A program made the translations under genes and the position numbers. Positions 6,957 to 13,743 of a DNA stretch of 13,793 bases are shown here, piece by piece. Below the pieces are notes generated by a model that saw only the letters and a list, made by a program, of their open reading frames with translations, searched no databases and was not told the origin of the DNA. This stretch comes from an uncultured Collinsella sp. (lineage in GTDB: Bacteria; Actinomycetota; Coriobacteriia; Coriobacteriales; Coriobacteriaceae): positions 1-13,793 of the forward strand of contig CABQWP010000055.1 of NCBI GenBank assembly GCA_902467875.1. Reading direction: 5' to 3'. The number at the start of each line of letters is the position of its first letter. Within the stretch, counting starts at the first letter, position 1.

Positions 6957-8375
6957 CTAGCGATCGGCGAGCGGCTTGTACTCCAGCGGCTCGATAACCG
7001 GGCGATACGCGGGGCGAATAATGCGGTGCGCGCAGAAGAGCTCTTCCATGCGGTGTGCCGACCAGCCGGCCATGCGGGCGACGGCGAATAGCGGCGTAAA
7101 AAGCGTCTCGGGTACGCCGAGCATCTTGTAGATAAAGCCCGTGTACAGGTCGATGTTGGCACAGATGGGCTTGGTCATGCCGTGGTCGCGCATCACCTGC
7201 GGTGCCAGGCGCTCGATGCGCTCGATGAGCGCGAACTCCTCGCCCAGGTCCTTCTTGGCGGCAAGCGTGCGCGCGTAACGGCGGCAGACCTCGGCGCGCG
7301 GGTCGCTCAGCGTGTAGACGGCGTGGCCCATACCGTAGATGAGACCCGTGCCGTCGAAGGCCTGCTTGTCGAGGATCTTGCCCAGGTAGGCTGCGACCTC
7401 GTCCTCGTCCTCCCAATTGGAGACGTGCGCACGGATGTCCTCGTGCATGGACACGACCTTGGCGTTGGCGCCGCCGTGGCGCGGGCCCTTGAGTGAGCCG
7501 ATAGCCGCGGCGTAGGCGGAATACGGGTCGGTGGCCGAGGAGGACAGCACGCGGCAGGCAAACGTGGAGTTGTTGCCGCCTCCGTGTTCGGCATGCAGCA
7601 TGAGCATCACGTCGAGCAGCATGGCTTCGTCGCGGGTGAATGCCATACCGCCGCGCAACACCTGCAGGATGGTCTCGGCGGTGGAAAGGCCGGGTGTGGG
7701 ATGCGGTGCATGAACCTCGGAGCCGCGACGCTTGGCGACCGAGGCCATATGCGCGAAGGCGGCGATGCGAGGGAGACGGGCGAGCATGGAGATGGCGACG
7801 TCGATTTCGTGCTCGGGCGTAATGGCGTCGGGCTCGGCGTCGAAGGCGTAGAGCAGCAGCACGGCGCGCTGAAGCACATTCATGATGCTCGACGACACCG
7901 TGGTCATGGGGAACTCTTTGACGTATTCGTCGCTCAGATGCCTAAAGGCGCCCAAGCGCTCGCAAAAACCGTCGAGCTCCTCTTTGTTGGGCAGCGAGCC
8001 CGTGATAAGCAGATAGGCGACTTCTTCGTAGCCATAGCGATTCTCGGCCTGGGCATTGTTGACCAGATCCTCGATGCTATAGCCGCGCAGCGTGAGCTTG
8101 CCCTGGTCAGGCACGACTTTGCCGTCGACCTTGTTGTAGCCGTGCACGTCCGAGATGCGGGTAAGGCCCGCGACCACGCCCGAGCCGTCGGCATTACGCA
8201 GGCCACGCTTGACGTTATGCTCGACGAACAGACCCTCGTCATACGGATTAGTCGGCATGCCGTGGTAGAGGTTTTCGCTTTCGGGCGAAATCTGGCGGCT
8301 CGCCTCATAATCCAAGACCAGGCGGCTCAGATGGTCATCGAAGCGGTAGTAGATTTTCTTGGCGTCGTAAGCCAT
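6957..8375 (-). CDS. gltA: Citrate synthase
   Basis: Condenses oxaloacetate and acetyl-CoA to citrate. In an anaerobe this most likely feeds 2-oxoglutarate and glutamate synthesis (inference). The product is 472 residues, longer than the standard ~430; the extra length is an N-terminal extension of about 60 residues, as in long citrate synthases of other anaerobes. Active-site positions are visible: H264 in MLHAEHGGGNNSTF, H300 in GPRHGGAN, H351 in GMGHAVYTLSDPRA, and D409 in ANIDLYTGFIYKMLG. The C-terminal RMAGWSAHRMEE is the conserved CoA/oxaloacetate region. The start ATG (8373-8375) has GAGGAG 6 nt upstream. It follows the ACT-domain gene by 78 nt on the same strand. No aconitase or isocitrate dehydrogenase gene lies in the window. 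A 2-methylcitrate synthase activity cannot be excluded by eye. Confidence 0.94.
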   Translation of the reverse strand: MAYDAKKIYYRFDDHLSRLVLDYEASRQISPESENLYHGMPTNPYDEGLFVEHNVKRGLRNADGSGVVAGLTRISDVHGYNKVDGKVVPDQGKLTLRGYSIEDLVNNAQAENRYGYEEVAYLLITGSLPNKEELDGFCERLGAFRHLSDEYVKEFPMTTVSSSIMNVLQRAVLLLYAFDAEPDAITPEHEIDVAISMLARLPRIAAFAHMASVAKRRGSEVHAPHPTPGLSTAETILQVLRGGMAFTRDEAMLLDVMLMLHAEHGGGNNSTFACRVLSSSATDPYSAYAAAIGSLKGPRHGGANAKVVSMHEDIRAHVSNWEDEDEVAAYLGKILDKQAFDGTGLIYGMGHAVYTLSDPRAEVCRRYARTLAAKKDLGEEFALIERIERLAPQVMRDHGMTKPICANIDLYTGFIYKMLGVPETLFTPLFAVARMAGWSAHRMEELFCAHRIIRPAYRPVIEPLEYKPLADR

Positions 8376-8453
8376 GCGCGCTCCTCTCGGGGCCGTGTGG
8401 GGGCGGCGTGCTTGGGTGCAGATGCGCCGGCCTGTTCCCGCACGGCCTGTTCG

Positions 8454-8741
8454 CTACAGGCGGTACATAAAGTTAAAGACGTCCTCGCGCTGGATGGACA
8501 CGTTGACGCCCGAAAGCTCGCCGGCCTCGGCCAGCGCCTTCTGCAGCTCGGCGAAGTCGAGCTTGGACTCGGCGGTATCGGCCAGCATGGTCATGGTGAA
8601 GATGTCCTCGATAATGGACTGCGTGATGTCGCGGATGTCGACGTTGGCCTCGCCTAGGACACGGGTGACGCCGGCGACGATGCCGGGGCGGTTCTTGCCA
8701 AGGACGGTGATGACGATACGGGAGGACGAGATCTCGGCCAT
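8454..8741 (-). CDS. ACT domain-containing protein (UPF0237 type)
   Basis: A 95-residue protein that is a single ACT domain. ACT domains bind amino acids or other small ligands and usually control an enzyme. Residues 8-60 show the family pattern IVITVLGKNRPGIVAGVTRVL, then NVDIRDITQSIIEDIFTMTMLAD; the end NVSIQREDVFNFMYRL is characteristic of the UPF0237 group, normally about 90 residues. The start ATG (8739-8741) has GAAAGGG 6 nt upstream. Elsewhere this family usually sits next to a PFL-like UPF0210 (DUF711) protein; here the next gene is citrate synthase, so co-regulation of central carbon/amino acid supply is suggested (inference). The likely promoter and an operator-like dyad lie at 8789-8811. 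Confidence 0.9.
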   Translation of the reverse strand: MAEISSSRIVITVLGKNRPGIVAGVTRVLGEANVDIRDITQSIIEDIFTMTMLADTAESKLDFAELQKALAEAGELSGVNVSIQREDVFNFMYRL

Positions 8742-8788
8742 GGGAAACCCTTTCGCGTGATTGCGGCGCGCGCGGGGCGCTCCGTTAC

Positions 8789-8811
8789 GGTACAGTGTTC
8801 ATCATTGTACC
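8789..8811 (-). promoter_or_regulatory. Operator-like dyad over the -10 of the ACT/gltA operon
   Basis: GGTACAGTG (8789-8797) and CATTGTACC (8803-8811) form a 9-bp inverted repeat with one mismatch around a 5-nt centre. Its right arm contains the minus-strand -10 TACAAT (8809-8804), 62 nt before the ACT start codon. No good -35 is visible. A repressor site over the promoter is plausible but not proven. Confidence 0.45.
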
Positions 8812-9137
8812 TGTCTGGCGCAAAAAAGGCGCGCTCGCTGCGGCGTTACATGCCTGCAACATGAGCGTAAGGGGGAAGGCCGTACGGGGAAGAGCCGTCT
8901 GGCGCGTGTCCGGCTCGTGTTGGGTTGATTTCCGATCTCAGCCGAACACATTGAGCGGACAGGCCGTTCCCGCAGTCAGCCGAACGCCTCCGACGGCTGA
9001 TTCCGAACTGGAAGCGGAGGGCATCCCCGCCCTTCGGTAGGGGATACCGCTCCGCGGCGCATGCCGCGGGCGGCGCCCCTATCGGACCACCGTGAACTCA
9101 GTTGGGATGGGCCCAGCACTGCCGCGTACTCGGTGAG
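8812..9137. other. Gene-free, hairpin-rich region beside the integrase remnant
   Basis: No reading frame here has a ribosome binding site or recognisable product. It holds a direct repeat TCAGCCGAAC (8938-8947 and 8976-8985). Three strong stem-loops follow: TCAGCCG/CGGCTGA (8976-8982 with 8994-9000); a 15-bp stem with one mismatch and one bulge (9014-9028 with 9040-9055) and a loop containing TTCGG; and CCGCGGC-GCAT-GCCGCGG (9052-9069), which shares four bases with the previous stem. No T-tract follows any of them. It could be an attachment/recombination region of the adjacent element or a structured RNA; I recognise no known family. Confidence 0.5.
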
Positions 9138-9863
9138 CTAGAGCCAACTGTTCGTCTTCACGTCGCGTATGGCGATATTTCGGTCGTCCGGCTCGGTGAT
9201 GCCGTAGCCGAACGCCTGGAGCGTCTCGATGGACTCCTGGATCCTCTGTTGGAACATGGGACCCGGATCGACCCTCGGCCCGAGGTGCCCGCGCCAAAGG
9301 CACGGCGTGGCGCGCAGCATGTTATGGATTTTGGAGATGGGCTCGATGTCGGCGTAGGCGTTGAGCGTCGCCATGGCGTCCTTGTGGCCGAGGATCGATT
9401 GGAGCGCCTTGATATCGCCGCCTTGGCGGATCCACTGCGTTGCGAACGTGTGGCGAAGGCCGTGGAACGTGATCAGCTCGTCGTTGGTGCCCATGAGGCC
9501 GTTGGTCTCCGAGAACGTCTTGAACGCCCTGCGGATATAGCTTGTCGTCGCGAAGGTCGCGCCCGGCTCCGACAGGATGTAGCAGTCCCCGATCTCGACC
9601 GCCCCGGTAAGGCCGCGCAAGCGCAGCTTTCCGCAGTCGATCTCGTGGGTCTCCTTCAGGAAGGGGAGTAGGCCGACCGGGTCGATGGGGATACCCCTGG
9701 CGTCATGGGTCTTGGTGTCCTTGATGAACGAACCCATTCCCTTCGCGTACGCCACCGAGTGTCTGATCGAGATCAGGCCCGTCTCGAAATCCACATCGCA
9801 CCACCGAAGGCCGCAGACCTCGCCGATTCGCATCCCCGTGTGCAGGGCGAGTACGACCGCCCT
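9138..9863 (-). pseudogene. Tyrosine recombinase (integrase) remnant, catalytic domain only
   Basis: Site-specific recombinase of the phage/ICE integrase family that has lost its N-terminal arm-binding and core-binding domains (about 150-180 residues in full-length relatives). From the first ATG (9833-9831) there are 231 residues. All catalytic positions are kept: R2 in TGMRIGEVCGLRW, a lysine in the FIKDTKT hairpin (38 or 41), H124 and R127 in HGLRHTFAT, H150 in LGH, and nucleophile Y160 in NAYADI. Family-like sequence continues 10 codons upstream of that ATG (AVVLALHTG) until the TAG at 9866-9864, which is also the stop codon of the regulator gene in the same frame. There is no Shine-Dalgarno before 9833. 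It is best read as a deletion product, though a short separate protein could still be made. Confidence 0.8.
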
Positions 9864-10115
9864 CTAATCCTCGGCGGACCAATCGAGTCCGAACTCCTTT
9901 CGGGCATCCTCTTCGCTCATGACTTCGAGAAGGTCTCCGGGTTGGCAACGAAGGGCGAGGCATAGCTGCTCGAGCGTGTTGAAGCGAATGCCGCGAATAT
10001 GCCCTTTTTTAATACGGGACAGGTTCACGGGCGTGGTTCCAATCCTTTCGGCAAGTTCGTTCGAGGAAATCTTTCGCTCGGCCATGATCTTGTCGAGGCG
10101 AACAATTACGGGCAT
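9864..10115 (-). CDS. Cro/C1-type (YozG-like, XRE) transcriptional regulator
   Basis: An 83-residue DNA-binding protein. The helix-turn-helix covers about 18-40 (SSNELAERIGTTPVNLSRIKKG), and IRFNTLEQLCLALRCQPGDLLE at 43-64 is the typical ending of the small YozG/HTH_26 group. A 19-residue acidic tail follows. The start ATG (10113-10115) has AAGGA 7 nt upstream. It lies 9 nt after the stop of the DUF2975-like gene, a pairing commonly seen for this regulator group, so the two are almost certainly co-transcribed. A likely target is the dyad in the divergent intergenic region (10675-10693) (inference). Its TAG is immediately followed, in frame, by the integrase remnant. Confidence 0.9.
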   Translation of the reverse strand: MPVIVRLDKIMAERKISSNELAERIGTTPVNLSRIKKGHIRGIRFNTLEQLCLALRCQPGDLLEVMSEEDARKEFGLDWSAED

Positions 10116-10124
10116 GGCGTTTCC

Positions 10125-10637
10125 TTACGCAATCTCGTCGGAGTCGAGGTACAGCTCTCGGGCGTACAAGAAGAGCTGGGAAAGCATGAACAGGACGATG
10201 CCGAGAACCAGAGAGGTCCAATCGAATGATGAAGCGATCTCTTGGGCGCCGACGGCCCCCTCGCCGCCAAACATCGAAACGGAGGTTTTGAGTGAGCCGG
10301 CGTAGAGGCTGGTGGCAGCTTGAACAACGAAGAGAATGCCGAGCACCTTCAAGCATGTCGCAGACCCTTTCTTGAAGGGGTCTCCGCTCTTGATCGTCCA
10401 CACGAGAACGGCGCTGAGGATGGTCGTAGCGATACCGATGACGGCAGGGACCAATGTCGAGATCGCAAGGGCTGGATACGCGGGGGAGTCTGCAATTACA
10501 GGGTTGTCGAGCACTTCGATTGCTGGCTTTAAGGAGAACGCCACTTGTGCGATGGCGGTGGCGCAAAGGGTCGCAGAGGCTATCGCACATGCGATGCGGA
10601 AGGAATGAAGCCGGGGAGTGCGATTGTCGGAACTCAT
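10125..10637 (-). CDS. DUF2975-type four-helix membrane protein
   Basis: A 170-residue integral membrane protein with four predicted helices at about 14-35, 55-80, 94-115 and 138-158. Between helices 2 and 3 is a short loop SGDPFKKGSATCLK, and the C-terminus is polar and acidic (ARELYLDSDEIA). Length, topology, the PF motif after helix 2 and the downstream YozG-like regulator all fit the DUF2975 family, whose function is unknown; the family call rests on pattern, not alignment. The start ATG (10635-10637) has GGAGG 5 nt upstream. It is the first gene of a two-gene minus-strand operon that diverges from the ABC exporter. Confidence 0.8.
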   Translation of the reverse strand: MSSDNRTPRLHSFRIACAIASATLCATAIAQVAFSLKPAIEVLDNPVIADSPAYPALAISTLVPAVIGIATTILSAVLVWTIKSGDPFKKGSATCLKVLGILFVVQAATSLYAGSLKTSVSMFGGEGAVGAQEIASSFDWTSLVLGIVLFMLSQLFLYARELYLDSDEIA

Positions 10638-10674
10638 AATAACCTCCGAAGAATTTAAAAAACTCAGGTTACTT

Positions 10675-10709
10675 TTTAACAGTTTATGTTAAATTGACTT
10701 TGCCGGCAA
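10675..10709 (-). promoter_or_regulatory. Promoter with overlapping dyad for the DUF2975-regulator operon
   Basis: On the minus strand, TTGCCG (10709-10704) and TAAACT (10686-10681) are separated by 17 bp and lie upstream of the GGAGG site. A perfect 7-bp inverted repeat TTTAACA-N5-TGTTAAA (10675-10693) is centred on the -10, a typical place for an autoregulatory operator. The region is much more AT-rich than its surroundings. Confidence 0.5.
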
Positions 10710-10716
10710 GTAATAA

Positions 10717-10739
10717 GGGCCGAGCATTTTGTTCGGCCC
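10717..10739. terminator. Hairpin in the divergent intergenic region
   Basis: GGGCCGA (10717-10723) pairs perfectly with TCGGCCC (10733-10739) around a 9-nt loop. On the minus strand TTATTACTT follows, a weak terminator tail; on the plus strand there is no T-tract. It may shield the minus-strand promoter from incoming transcription or sit in the leader of the ABC operon. No confident plus-strand promoter was found for the permease. Confidence 0.4.
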
Positions 10740-10772
10740 CTCTGTTCCGACTGGATGAGGTTAAGGTTGGCG

Positions 10773-12995
10773 ATGAATATGCTCAAAATCTCGAAGGCGA
10801 TCTTTAGGTCGCTTCTCTCCTCCAGGTCGCTCTGTGTTGTCGTTGTTGCGTTGATGGTTCTTTGTGCTCTGCCCGTCTTCAGGAGCGCGGCTGGCATCGA
10901 CGGACGGGTCGAATACCTCGAGTCGGGAATAACCCGTGTTGAGCAGGAATTGTCAGCATCCTATGCGGATGCGCTTGTGAATGCGGGGGAGGACGGTGTC
11001 TATACCTCTTCATCAAGCATGCCCGCGCTTCTGTACCCTCTTGCCGCGGGACGTCTTATCTTGGCACCGCTCTCTCCCCTACTTCCGTTTCTGCAGATAT
11101 CGGATGGAGAGTACACCTATTATGACGGATCGAAGGAGTACTTGCTATGGGTCGCAACGGCCGTTGCCGTCTCGTTCCTTGCCGCGCGTCTTAACAAACG
11201 TGAAAAGCTCATCATCCAGGCACCGATGGGCGAGCTGGGTAGACTTGTTGCATCGAGCGTATGGGCGAGTGTTTTTGCAATGCTTGCCGTCCTCGCCATC
11301 AATCTTCCAGGGATAATCGCCGCGCTTGTGAAGAATGGCCCGGGCTCGCCGTTCTATCCGATAGGCTACATTCAATATGCGACTCCGGTTATCAAACCGG
11401 CTTGGCTGGTGTTCGCGCAGACGGCCATCTTGCAATTCTTGGTGGCAGCGTTCATCTCGCTTGTCGTTCACCTTGCCGTGAAGATTGCCAATAACCCTAC
11501 GCTTGGAATCGTGTTCGTATGTGCCCTGATGGGGGTGACGATGGTTCCCGGGTATTACGGAAGATCCATCGCTTTACGTGAGTTCGCCCTGTTGAATCCC
11601 CTTACGTATGCGAACACTGAGTTGACCGTCGGCGCCTATAGCCCGTACCCGACAACGCAGATAGTGAATCTGCCTGGACTTTGCTTCGAGCGTGGCGCGA
11701 TTGCCCTCGTATGCGCAATCGGGATCGAGGTGCTGGCAATTAGCCTGCTTTGCGTTGCTGGAAAGAGCGGCTGCGCGTGCCCGATATCCCCGATTTGTCT
11801 TGAGAGAGGTTCCTTCACTGCATCGAGAACGGCAACTCGTTCGAGCGCTTGTGCCTCCGCCGTTGCATACGTAAGAACGATGGGGAAACTGCTCCTGCGT
11901 TCTCCTACCCTCGCCGTATGCGCGATTGCAATGTCGACGACGATGCTGGCCCCGGCTCTGGTCGAGATGTTTCCTGACGCTGATAACGTTTCCGCTGTTC
12001 GGTATAGGGATGGGGAGCTCCGTTCAATAGATCGGTATCTAGAGCAGAACGCTGCGAATATGGACGTCGAGGGCAAAGCGGCCCTGGAAGACATGCGGGA
12101 TGCTCTTTCGGGTTTCGTGTACGCGCCTATGCCTGCGGAGGGGTTTCGAAGCCTTGCGACGTACGAGCGCGCTCGAGGTGAGCTGGGCGCGGCAGATGCG
12201 ACTCTCCTGCAATCGATCGGAATCGAGCCGGAGACTCCTTCTCGTGCGGAGGCGCGCGCCCTTCTGCTTGAGTCGATCGCGAGCTTGCCGGACCCCAAGG
12301 TTTACGAGTTAAGTACGAAGATGCCCCCATTAATCCTCCTTTCGTATCTCCAGGCAGCGCTTCCCTCCTTATTTTTGCTGTTGCCCGTGGTTGTCACATC
12401 GCTCGCGTGCACCCACCTGCAGTGTCGTTCCCTTCTGGTTCTCCAGATCCCCGCAACAGCGCATGTGCGTTTTCTGACGGCTGTTGCGCTGGCTCTCCTG
12501 CTTGGCTTGGTGCTGCTTTTGGTGTCGATGGTTCCCGCTGTCGTTGTGTCCGTGATTAAGAACGGTGCGGGTGGATCGGAGTATCCCGTCGCTCTCATTC
12601 GGGCGGGAGCTTCGACAACGTCCACGGTGGGGGAGGCGGTGTTGTGCAGTATTCCGTTGCTGGTCATGGCATACGGCGTGATTTCCGTCGTCGCTGCGTT
12701 GACAGCAGCGATTAGCCGCAACCCCGTTGTCACCGGAATGGTTTGCGCGGTTCTCTTGGTGTTGGGTTCGTTGAGCGCTCATGTTGAAAGCGTGGGCATG
12801 GGCGTCGCGCTGCTGGCTCCATTCGCCTCGTTTGATCCCGCTTCCCAGGTGGGGACGATTGGGTTCCTTGGGCGAGGGACGAACGCGATGCCTTTTGGAG
12901 AGGTCGTCGGCGCATCGGGCGCTCTGCTGGTGGTCTTGGGCGCCGTATCTCCGTTGATGGTGCGCCTGAGTGTTCCAAAGATCGAAAGGGGATGA
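10773..12995 (+). CDS. ABC transporter permease with two fused, related membrane halves
   Basis: A 740-residue integral membrane protein with about 12 predicted helices, which would supply both membrane domains of an ABC exporter in one chain. Half 1 (about 1-335) has a helix at 19-36, an outside domain to about 124, then helices near 125-140, 159-186, 209-236, 243-260 and 308-330. A Cys-containing linker follows (336-365). Half 2 has helices near 379-400, 518-545, 566-596, 622-648, 652-668 and 706-730, with a larger outside domain (401-517). Both halves repeat one motif: LVKNGPGSPFYP (185-196) and VIKNGAGGSEYP (593-604). ATG 10773 is preferred because AAGG lies 6 nt before it; ATG 10755 lacks a binding site. 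It overlaps, or nearly abuts, the ATPase gene. AGG and other codons rare in tyrS are frequent. The substrate is unknown. Confidence 0.8.
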   Translation: MNMLKISKAIFRSLLSSRSLCVVVVALMVLCALPVFRSAAGIDGRVEYLESGITRVEQELSASYADALVNAGEDGVYTSSSSMPALLYPLAAGRLILAPLSPLLPFLQISDGEYTYYDGSKEYLLWVATAVAVSFLAARLNKREKLIIQAPMGELGRLVASSVWASVFAMLAVLAINLPGIIAALVKNGPGSPFYPIGYIQYATPVIKPAWLVFAQTAILQFLVAAFISLVVHLAVKIANNPTLGIVFVCALMGVTMVPGYYGRSIALREFALLNPLTYANTELTVGAYSPYPTTQIVNLPGLCFERGAIALVCAIGIEVLAISLLCVAGKSGCACPISPICLERGSFTASRTATRSSACASAVAYVRTMGKLLLRSPTLAVCAIAMSTTMLAPALVEMFPDADNVSAVRYRDGELRSIDRYLEQNAANMDVEGKAALEDMRDALSGFVYAPMPAEGFRSLATYERARGELGAADATLLQSIGIEPETPSRAEARALLLESIASLPDPKVYELSTKMPPLILLSYLQAALPSLFLLLPVVVTSLACTHLQCRSLLVLQIPATAHVRFLTAVALALLLGLVLLLVSMVPAVVVSVIKNGAGGSEYPVALIRAGASTTSTVGEAVLCSIPLLVMAYGVISVVAALTAAISRNPVVTGMVCAVLLVLGSLSAHVESVGMGVALLAPFASFDPASQVGTIGFLGRGTNAMPFGEVVGASGALLVVLGAVSPLMVRLSVPKIERG

Positions 12996-13000
12996 TCTCG

Positions 13001-13741
13001 ATGATTGACCTCCAAACGCTGACGATCTCTTATGGAAAGAAGGTGCTCGTAGATTCGGTGAACGCTGAGTTTGCCCCGGGTACGGTCTACGGTCTCGTCG
13101 CTCCGAACGGGCATGGAAAGACGACGTTGCTGCGTGCGATGGCAGGTTTGCCGGGTCCTCGCGTGGACGGGAGCATCGTTCTGGATGAGGTGCAGGGTAC
13201 GGGTGCGAGAGAGGTCCGTTCTATGATCTTCTATGCACCTGGTGAGGGGACGCTGCTGTATCCCGGATTGCGTGCGGAAGATCACCTCAAGATGGTTTGC
13301 GATATGTGGCCGCATGCTCGCGATATCGAAGAGATAGTGGAACAAACGCAGATAGGCGAGTTCGCGAAGATGAGGATCCGCACTCTGAGCCAGGGCATGA
13401 AGCAGCAGCTTACCCTGGCGATTGCGTATGCGACGGGCGCGCGGTACCTTCTATTAGATGAGCCCATGAACGCGCTCGACCCCAGCAGGGTGGACTTGCA
13501 TTCCGAGATTCTCAGGAAGCTGGCCGATTCTGGTACGTGCATCATCATGTCATCCCACATCTTGGATTCGGTCGATAGGCTGTGCGATGAGATTCTGTTT
13601 TTGAAGGATGGGAGGCTCATTAGAAGCATTCCGCAAGATGATGCTGCGCCGAAGTCTCCTGGATCCCATTTCGCAAAGCCTGCCGGACGCGCCGAGGGTG
13701 CGCTAAGCACGTATCGGCGACTCTACGAAAAGGGCGGGTAG
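13001..13741 (+). CDS. ABC transporter ATP-binding protein
   Basis: A 246-residue cytoplasmic ATPase that should power the permease encoded just upstream. Motifs: Walker A APNGHGKTT at 34-42 (first glycine replaced by alanine), an FYAPGEGTLLYP segment where the Q-loop is expected, signature LSQGMKQQL at 129-137, Walker B YLLLDEP at 149-155, D-loop ALDP, and switch histidine H186 in MSSHI. The form (short N-terminus, MKQQ signature) is that of ABC-2 type exporters for peptides, drugs or lipids. ATG 13001 has AAAGGGG with a 9-nt spacer and gives the usual family start MIDLQTLTISYG. ATG 12992, three codons earlier, overlaps the permease stop as ATGA but is too close to the binding site. Translation is likely coupled either way. 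Confidence 0.92.
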   Translation: MIDLQTLTISYGKKVLVDSVNAEFAPGTVYGLVAPNGHGKTTLLRAMAGLPGPRVDGSIVLDEVQGTGAREVRSMIFYAPGEGTLLYPGLRAEDHLKMVCDMWPHARDIEEIVEQTQIGEFAKMRIRTLSQGMKQQLTLAIAYATGARYLLLDEPMNALDPSRVDLHSEILRKLADSGTCIIMSSHILDSVDRLCDEILFLKDGRLIRSIPQDDAAPKSPGSHFAKPAGRAEGALSTYRRLYEKGG

Positions 13742-13743
13742 AA

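Noticed and set aside
7584..8657. A 357-codon plus-strand frame spanning gltA and the ACT gene
   Set aside because: It crosses two well-supported minus-strand genes and reads as a codon-bias shadow.
8795..9040. An 81-codon plus-strand frame in the gene-free region
   Set aside because: It starts with GTG without a Shine-Dalgarno, runs through the promoter dyad and the hairpins, and has no recognisable protein character.
8742..9137. A CRISPR array or tandem repeat block
   Set aside because: Only one 10-bp direct repeat pair is present, with no regular repeat-spacer spacing.
9138..9303. A possible frameshift near the integrase C-terminus
   Set aside because: Residues after the Tyr region remain protein-like (ESIETLQAFGYGITEPDD) in the same frame, so a divergent tail is more likely than a frameshift.
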